This document shows positions 57,043 through 64,000 of a stretch of DNA of 64,000 bases, in pieces; positions within the stretch are counted from its first letter, which is position 1, and each line of letters starts with the position of its first letter. A program made the position numbers and the translations under genes. Below the pieces are notes generated by a model. That model had not been told where the DNA came from and did not search any database. It was given only the letters and a program-made list of their open reading frames with translations. Origin of the DNA: Serilophus lunatus (taxonomy: Eukaryota > Chordata > Aves > Passeriformes > Eurylaimidae); the NCBI GenBank assembly GCA_013399895.1, contig VXBA01001643.1, forward strand, positions 1,037,776 through 1,101,775, written 5' to 3'.

Positions 57043-60000
57043 GAACATTTGGTCTCTGCTCCCTCCATCCTGAGGCAACTGTGTCTCCACCCCCAGTCCA
57101 GTGAGGACACCAGTGCTTGGCCAGAATTCCTGTCCTAGGCTTGGGTGGGCATCTACCAACAGCCTCAAGCATCTCCAAAAAACCAATAAAATTTAAACAG
57201 AAGCTTAGACCAAGCAAGGAAAAAAAAAAACCCAAAAGTGGGAAATAGAAAACATAGAAAGTGGAAAACATAAAAATGTTACAAGTGGAACCTCCCTTTG
57301 TGACCAGACCAAACCTTTGGAAGGCACAGCAACGCTGGCATTTAACTGATCCCAGCAGCAGCTCATCCCAAGGGCACAAGTTGCTCCAGGCAGTGGCTGT
57401 GTCCCATGGGAAGGGCTCTGCCACCACAGGCAGATGTCACACACTCCCCAGGGCTGGGGGGCTGGTCCTGGCTGGGCAGGAGCTGCCCACGTCCTTGGTC
57501 TGTGCTGAGCAAACACTGGGTTATCTCCCCTTGGCAAACAACTGGGTCATTAAGTGACGGGCTCAGACAATATTTAATTACCCTGATCGTGGGAAGGGGG
57601 CAGAAACTGCAGGGGAAATTCCAGAGCTGGAGATGAAATGGAGCAGCAGAGCAGTGCTGACAGGTGAACAGGCAGGCAATATCCCAGCACTGTTTGCTCA
57701 GCCAGGAGAGCTCCACACAGCCCAGGAAGGACACATGCCATGGCCCAAATGCCACAAGCTCCAGAGCCAGGATGTTTCTCCTCTGCCAGGCAGGCAGCTG
57801 TGAGGGGCCAGGACTCATCTCCTGGGAGCTCCAAGCTGGAGCAGGGTCTGCTTCTACATCATCCTGATGGACCCAGAAACCTTCAGTGCTGGATCCACAC
57901 CTCAGTGGGGCAACCAAAGGCCCTTCTCACACCCACCCTCCTTTGAGGTGCTTCTTGACACCCTAAAACCTCTCCCAGAAGCACCTCCATCCCCAGGGAA
58001 GAGCAGAGCACAGGGAAGGCACAGCACCAGCACAAGGGCTGCAGGGCCTCCCTGTCCCTCCTGTGCCCTCCAAGATCCCAGAGGGAGTTTGGAAACCCTG
58101 GCACAGCAGGTCCACGGGCACCATCCGAGCCCAGTTCCCAGCAGGAGCTACCAGTGATTCATCAAGGTTCCAGGGCTGCATCAGACAGACAGGAATGTGC
58201 TATGAAGGGCAAGGAGCACATCAGCAGAAGGTGTTAAAGAGCCCGGCAGGTTGTTTATAACCTGCCAGGAACAACCGATTAACCATTAATCCTCTGTCAG
58301 CGGCACTTTATGAGCGAGGGCTCCCCCCAGCAGGGACCCACCGGCTCTGCAGAGCTGCAGAGGCACCTGGGCAAGAAGCCCTGGAGCACAGAGAGTCACT
58401 GGGGTGGCCCTCACCCGCTGGGGCTCAACCCCCATGTGCTGTTTTGAGGTCAGACTGGAGGAAAACAGCTTAAAAAAAAAATAAAAGAAATCAAGTAATC
58501 CCCCTTGGGTCAGAGGTTTGTCCAGTAGCTTCCACTCAGGACTGGAGATGGACCATGGCCAAGGGAGGAACTGACAGCAGGGTCCTGCTCTATAAGGGGG
58601 TTTCCTGGTGAAATCCCATTTCAGGTGCCCATGCTCCTGACCTTGAGCTCCCCAGCATCACCTCTCCATGAATGGGACATTTGAGGTCTCCCAGCTCCTT
58701 CCCAGCAGCTGGGCCTGGCCTTGGGATGGCTTGGAGACCAACACAGCCCCCTTCCACCAGCACCTCAACTCATTCAAGAAACAAGGAGGAGCTTTTCAGA
58801 TGCATTTCCCAAACTGCTCCTTCTGCCCTCATTCCAGGCTCCAGGGAAGCAGGATGCAGCTGAGATCCCTCCTGCACACGAGGATGGGGCTGAGTGAGCT
58901 GCTGGGGCAGGTCTGGAGGGCTTCACAAGCCCCCAGACACCACACCCTGTTGTCTTGCAAACACACACACCTCCCCAGACCAGCCAAAGCCTCTTGGAAC
59001 GAGTTTTGGGAGTTAGAGAAAGCAGGTTTTATGAGCATCCAGCCAAGTCCTGGCCAAGAAGGGGAGGTCAGCACAGAGCTCACTCTACCAAGGGCTGGAA
59101 GGGACACCAACTCCTTAGGCAGAGCTTTGCCCAAGAGTCCAACCAGGAGAGGCCCTGGCAGGACTGGTCTCTCACCCTCCTGCCTGCAGGACCCTCTGCC
59201 CCTGCCCCTTCTAAGTGTTTTTAAACAGTGGCCCAGGTTTTTAACTGTACAAATTGGAATTATTTCCCAGATATCCCACAACAGCTGTTTCCTCTCACTC
59301 AGTCCTAAAAAAACTACAGGAGAAAATGCCAAACTCTCTCACCTCAGCAACGACAAGTTGGAGCATCCCCACCCTCAGCAGTGCCCAGGACAGAAGGGGC
59401 AGGCAGCCCGTGCCATGGCCACACAGCCCAGGGTGCCCAGCTTCACAGCCAGCCATTCCCACATCCCAGCTACAAAAACAGCCTGGGCTAAAATCTGGCT
59501 TCAGGTTTACTTTATGATAAAGCTGCACACACAGCTCTGATGTCTCGATTCAGCAGTTTGGGGCAGTTTGAATGCAAACCAGCTGTGAAAAATGTCATAC
59601 AACTGTCCTGCAAGGAAAAAAGTGCATTTTCACATGGAAAAAAGCACAGGAGATTCAAAAGGAGCACCCACAGAAGGGAACTCTCCAGTGAGAAGAGCTA
59701 CAACACAGCAAGAAGTGACTGCCCTAGGCCAGATCTCCCCACAGAGCTCCAGAGCTGCTCCTTCCCCTCCAAGATGTGTCACCAAGAGGAAGCTGCTCCC
59801 CCACCTGCTCATAGATTTGCCTGAACTTTGCTTTCAAAGATTTACTTATCACCCCCATCCCATGGCTTCTCCCAAATCTCTCCCACCTCACAGGGCAAAC
59901 ATCAGGAAATAAAAAAAAAAAAGAAATGTCACCAGGCAAAACTCAAGGAGGAAGAATTTGTGCTGCAAAAGTATCTTAAGGGGTTCACAGTCCTTGTGGT

Positions 60001-61769
60001 GCCTTAATGCTTTGCTGGTGGAGAGCTGGGATGTACTGGACCACCACAGACTCTGAGCTCAATATCCCACTCCAGCCAGGAATTTCACACATGGGCTCTT
60101 GAGTAACTTAAGTGACTTGCAAGTCCCAGTCTTCTTAACCAGGAGGCTTAAGAAAATCCCAGCCCTAATCCTTCTGTGCTGTATGAGCAGCTCTTCCTGT
60201 CTGCAGAAAGGGGATAATATCTTCCTGCCCCGCAGGAATATCACTCACATCAGCTTGGAGCTGCTCAGACACTGCCCTGAGAAGAGGCTGTAACCAGCTG
60301 GGCACAGAGCCCTGGGAGGAGCTGCCCCCCAGCCCAGCCTTTCCTTGGGTCCCCGTCCCTGGCAGCTCCCTGGAAAGAGGGCAACTGCATCCAGGGATAC
60401 CTGGCTGTCCTCCTCCAGACCAGGAACAGCAACCCAAGGCCATGGCTCTGCCCCTCTGTCCTAAACACAGCCCAGGGGAGCAGATGACAAGGAGCAAAGC
60501 CACTGCCAAGACCAAAGGCACAGCTTCCATCGGGCTCCAGCATTCCCTGCACGACTCGGGAGCAGTTCCTTCATCCTCCAGAGCCTCAGTTTTCCTCCCT
60601 GAATAATGAAACAGAAGCAAACACCACTTCACCTGCCTGCCCAGGGGGGTTACCAGCCCCATCAGCCTTTACCAAATCCTTGGAAACCAGGCAGGGAAAG
60701 CGTGAGAAAAGCTGGAGCCACTGTCCTTGTTTATAGGATGAAGAAACCGGGGCTGAGTCACCGAGTGGAAGCCGCGTGTTCCCAGGGCCAGGAGCGAACC
60801 AGACGCTCAACAAACTGGTTTCCAAAGAGGGATTGACCCCAGAGGGGCCAAGCAACAGGCACAGGGCTAACGGGGACCCTCCATCCCGAGATCCACCCCC
60901 CTGGAAGGGAATGTTGGGCCATCACCAGCAGGGTCCACCCCCAGAGCATCCCAGATCAGCACCTCCAGCCCCACTCTCCAAACGAGTTCTTTTCCCACAC
61001 AGGTGCCTCCTGCAAGAAGGGCAAAAGGGAAAAGCTCAGCTCTTCCCTGCAAAGAGTGTTGCCCGTGGGGAGCAGGGAGTTTTGCTGCCCTTTAAATCAC
61101 TCCTCTCCCTCCCTCCTGCCCACACCCACTCACTCCGTGATATTCATTATCGCTACCGATTTCCTAATCTCCAGCACATGATGCAAGAACAAAACTCAGC
61201 ACAGTGTTGCACATGAAAACTGAGCCACAAGCCAGGGATGTGGGAAAGTCACTTCCCTGCACAGAGAAGTGACTGGGAAAAGTGGGATGAGGGCAGCAGC
61301 TCATCTCCCCAGGCAGGAGCAGGCAGGGGCCAGGCTCCTCGGGAAGGGGGTTGGAAGTGAAAAAACACAAGTTGCTTTTCCCTGTTTCCCCAGGGACTCG
61401 GATGAGTCACTGTCCCAGGACAGAGCCAACAGCACAGGACTCCCAGGATTCCAGTTTTACTGGAGGCAGAGCCAAGAGGATGCTGGGGCAGATGGAGACT
61501 GTGTACAGCAAAACTCCATCTCAGCCCCAGCCCTTGCACCTTTTATTCTTTTACAGCATTTACAAATCTGATCCAAATGCCATCCTGCCCTTTCCTCCCA
61601 GGAAAGGGAATTCCCCTGCAGCCAGGGCAGCCAAAGCTCCTTCCCAAGAGCAGAGGAAAGGCTGGAAGCAAAGGAACTGCAGAAGAGCAGGTCATTAAAA
61701 GCCTTTGGAGCCTTGGTTCAGTTCATGCAAGTGCAGCAAAGCTTCAAAAGGAAAAGCAAAGGCTGAACA
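57043..61769. other. Unique noncoding spacer
   Basis: Contains an A-run near 57,220-57,230, the hairpin element at 58,236-58,320, and an AT-rich ATATTCATTATCGCTACC block near 61,139-61,157. A 290-codon plus-strand frame (58,668-59,540) has no recognisable domain or splice context. No gene is called. Confidence 0.55.
58236..58320. promoter_or_regulatory. Candidate conserved element containing a perfect 8-bp hairpin
   Basis: GGCAGGTT (58,245-58,252) and AACCTGCC (58,259-58,266) form a perfect inverted repeat across GTTTAT. CGATTAACC and CATTAATCC homeodomain-type cores follow within 30 bases. The hairpin contains paired CAGGT/ACCTG half E-boxes of the ZEB/Snail type. The density of motifs in unique sequence suggests regulation. 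Confidence 0.32.
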
Positions 61770-61848
61770 GTCATAGAACCCCAGAATGGTTTGGGTTGGA
61801 AGGGACCTTAAAGATCATCCAGTTCCAACCCCCTGCCATGGACTTGGT
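61770..61848 (-). mobile_element. CR1 LINE terminal fragment, antisense
   Basis: About 80 bases match the reverse of the CR1 terminus. TCATAGAACCCCAGAATGG is followed by TTTGGGTTGGAAGGGACC and AAAGATCATCCAGTTCC. Matching stops after CCCCTGCCATGGACTTGG. Confidence 0.93.
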
Positions 61849-63691
61849 GGCCAAAAGCCACCAGCAGCCTTGGAAGAATGAAGGAAAACAAAGCAGGAAA
61901 AACAGAGAGGGAAGGAGAAGGGGACAGACAGGAGGGCAAGGGATGGAGAAAGAAGGAAGGATTTGCTTGAAGCAAGATCTACAGCCTGTTCCTGAAACTT
62001 CCCACTTGTGTGCCAGGCACTCCCGAATACTAATCAGAAGTGAAAAAGTATCAAACAATTAGGAAGGAAAGTCTCTTGGCAAGGTTTCTCCTGGAGACGT
62101 CGGGCTGGTTTTGTTTATGAGCTGGAGGAAGTGGTAACCGCTCCTGTTTGTTCTTCTGAAGAAAAGAGAAAGCTCCAGTGTTTTAATTTCCCCGCTGAAA
62201 ACCCTGGAGATTTGGCCTGAAATGGATCAGAATGGCTGATCTAGATTCACCCTCAGCCTTTTGTTACAAGAAAATATTTTAGTCATTTTCTCCCTCCCCT
62301 TCTGCGTGGGGAAAGAAAGGGGCATTGGATAAAAATGCCTGCTTTGTGTTCCCAGAAAATATCAATGAAAAGAGCATTCCAGAGGCCAAGGGCACAGCTC
62401 AGCTCCCAGGGCACGGGAGATGTCCTTGCTGGGCAGATGCACCCTGAGGAAGGGCAAAGATACAAACCCAAAAACTCCTTTTCCTTATAAAGCAGGTGAG
62501 GGAATACATGGGAAGCCTAAATAAAGCTCTGTAAGTTGGGTTTTTTTGCCTCCCAGTGACCACACAAGGCTGGGATGGGGTGAGAACACGGGTGCAAGGG
62601 GATCCCAGCCAGACACACCAACTTCATTTACTTGAAAGTGCAACTTGCCACTCATTGAATGCAAAATCCCTGTAAAAACATTTCATTTGTGTTTAATGCA
62701 GGAGGGTTGAAGCAGCACCTTGGAAATGAAAGCAGGGTTATTGTGGTTTGTAACAGCAAGCAGAAGGAGCATGGCATGGCAGAGACAGGTCCTGGCATGA
62801 GGAAAAGCAGGGCAGCCCCACACCTTGGCACCCCAGAACAGAGGGAGCTGGAGCCCAGAGCAGTGTGAGAACACCGCTGGGACTGTCCCCAGGGCTTTGG
62901 CTCTCAGAGGCACCTCTGCTGGGCAGGCAGCTCATCCCCAAAGGGAGCAGCCAGAGGGTGGACAAACTGTGACACTCGTGGCTAAAATCTTCCCCAAAAA
63001 CTCCAGCCTTTAAAGTGCAGAACCCAAATGGATTCACCATGGAAACCCAGCCCTGGGGCTGGTAGTGCCGGTGGAATTTGCAGTTGGCTCCAGCTATGGA
63101 GGAGGGAGCCTGGACAGTGAAACCTTTCAACGTGAATGGTGCCGACCAAGGAGTCTGGGACTGCTCTGGAAGTGCTTTTCAAGGCAGCCAAACACTGGTT
63201 TATCCAGCAATAATTCACCCGCTTCCAGGCAGAGCCATGTGGAAGCAGAGCCAGACAACGCTCCCAACCCTTCTTCTCCCAGGGGATTTGGACAAGGGAG
63301 GGGAACACCGATGGGAAAGGGAGAGCAGGAGCTTTCCAAGCTTTTCTCTGGGGGAAGGCAGCACATTGAGCCATCCCTGTGGCAGCTGCAGAGCTCCGGG
63401 AACCCCCACTCGGAGCGTGCTGGGGGCAGCAGATGCCTCTGGATCACATCCCAAGCCTCAGCCTGCTGCCCTCCCCGCGTCCTCCTGCCCCTGTGCACAC
63501 CCTCTGCTTCCTAAGCACCCACATTTCCAGGGCACACTCCTGGATCAGGAGCTTTTCAGATCCAGGGCAACAGCTTCCCTAAAAGCAGATCCACGGATGT
63601 TCCTCACCCCGGATCCCTCCCATCCTCATCCCTTCTTGCCTTGACACCCCAGCCCCAGAGCGCTGGGATTCACGGGTTCCAATTCTCGAGA
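61849..63691. other. Unique noncoding spacer
   Basis: An element-like block (62,090-62,285) has TTGTTTATG, GTAACCGC (RUNX-type) and TTTTGTTAC (SOX-type) motifs. No gene is recognised in the remainder. Confidence 0.5.
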
Positions 63692-63750
63692 ACCATGGAA
63701 TACAGAGAGTTAGGAGGGACCCAACAGGATCATCGAGTCCAGCTCCTGAA
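63692..63750 (-). mobile_element. CR1 LINE terminal fragment, antisense, divergent subfamily
   Basis: The piece contains CCATGGAATACAGAGAG, TTAGGAGGGACCCA and AGGATCATCGAGTCCAG, the reverse terminus of a songbird CR1 branch unlike the others in this window. It is short and its right end is uncertain. Confidence 0.78.
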
Positions 63751-63914
63751 CAGCTACTTGCTTTTGGCTCTGGTACCTCCCCAGGATGCTGGGAATGGCC
63801 CTTCACCCATTCCCGGAGGGATCGCATCCCTCTGTCCCAGCCCAGCCCTTCAGGGAAGGCGCTGTAAGAGCCACCAGCGAGAGGGAGCAGGGGATGGAGG
63901 GAGTGGGAATTCTG
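63751..63914. other. Short unique spacer
   Basis: Unique sequence between the last CR1 piece and the G-rich minisatellite. Nothing recognised. Confidence 0.55.
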
Positions 63915-64000
63915 CAGGGCCGGGAATGCCAAGGAAGGGGGGGCCGGGAATGCCAAGGAAGGGGGGGGTCCGGGAATGCCAAGGAAGGGGGGAGGGTCCG
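63915..64000. repeat. G-rich minisatellite, period 24-26 bp, cut by the window edge
   Basis: CGGGAATGCCAAGGAAGGGG starts at 63,921, 63,945 and 63,971, with spacer G-runs of varying length. A fourth copy begins at the right edge. G-runs of 5-9 bases recur in every unit, so the strand could form G-quadruplexes. The full array length is outside the window. Confidence 0.95.

Noticed and set aside
58668..59540. 290-codon plus-strand frame
   Set aside because: Translation is low in recognisable motifs and overlaps long minus-strand frames. No splice or promoter context supports it.

Overview
The window is vertebrate nuclear DNA, almost certainly from a bird and most likely a songbird. The main evidence is eighteen short, 5'-truncated pieces of the avian CR1 LINE. 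They share the CR1 3' end and often the terminal octamer microsatellite (ATTCTGTG-like). Long spacers, rare CpG outside a few islands, A-runs, microsatellites and scaffold-style N gaps also fit a bird assembly. Nothing looks bacterial, organellar or viral.

I find no protein-coding gene I can support and no tRNA, rRNA or recognisable small RNA. The many open frames overlap on both strands, often begin at non-ATG codons, match no family I recognise and frequently run through CR1 or minisatellite DNA. The window is best read as intergenic DNA or the inside of a long intron.

Layout. 1-12.4 kb: unique spacer with one CR1 piece, several AT-rich, homeobox-motif-rich blocks that look like conserved noncoding elements, and a GC-rich patch at 8.0-8.65 kb. 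12.4-13.2 kb: the best regulatory feature, a dense CpG island holding a palindromic RFX X-box, a perfect CRE, GC boxes and a CCAAT box. 13.2-21.3 kb: unique spacer with a GATA/MEF2 motif cluster. 21.3-23.0 kb: two CR1 pieces around a 48-N gap. 25.9-29.1 kb: five same-strand CR1 pieces and a 441-bp minisatellite of 38 units (11-mers and 12-mers). 32.3-34.2 kb: GC-rich and stop-poor, with a ten-copy 18-bp minisatellite inside a long frame broken by one TGA. 34.6-57 kb: spacer with seven scattered CR1 pieces, a 6-N gap in poly-A, and two strong conserved-element candidates (51.0-51.25 and 54.85-55.06 kb). 57-64 kb: spacer with a perfect hairpin at 58.25 kb, two CR1 pieces and a G-rich minisatellite running off the right edge.

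The CR1 and minisatellite calls, the N gaps and the motif positions are read directly from sequence. Conserved-element and promoter calls are inference, since no alignment or expression data could be consulted.
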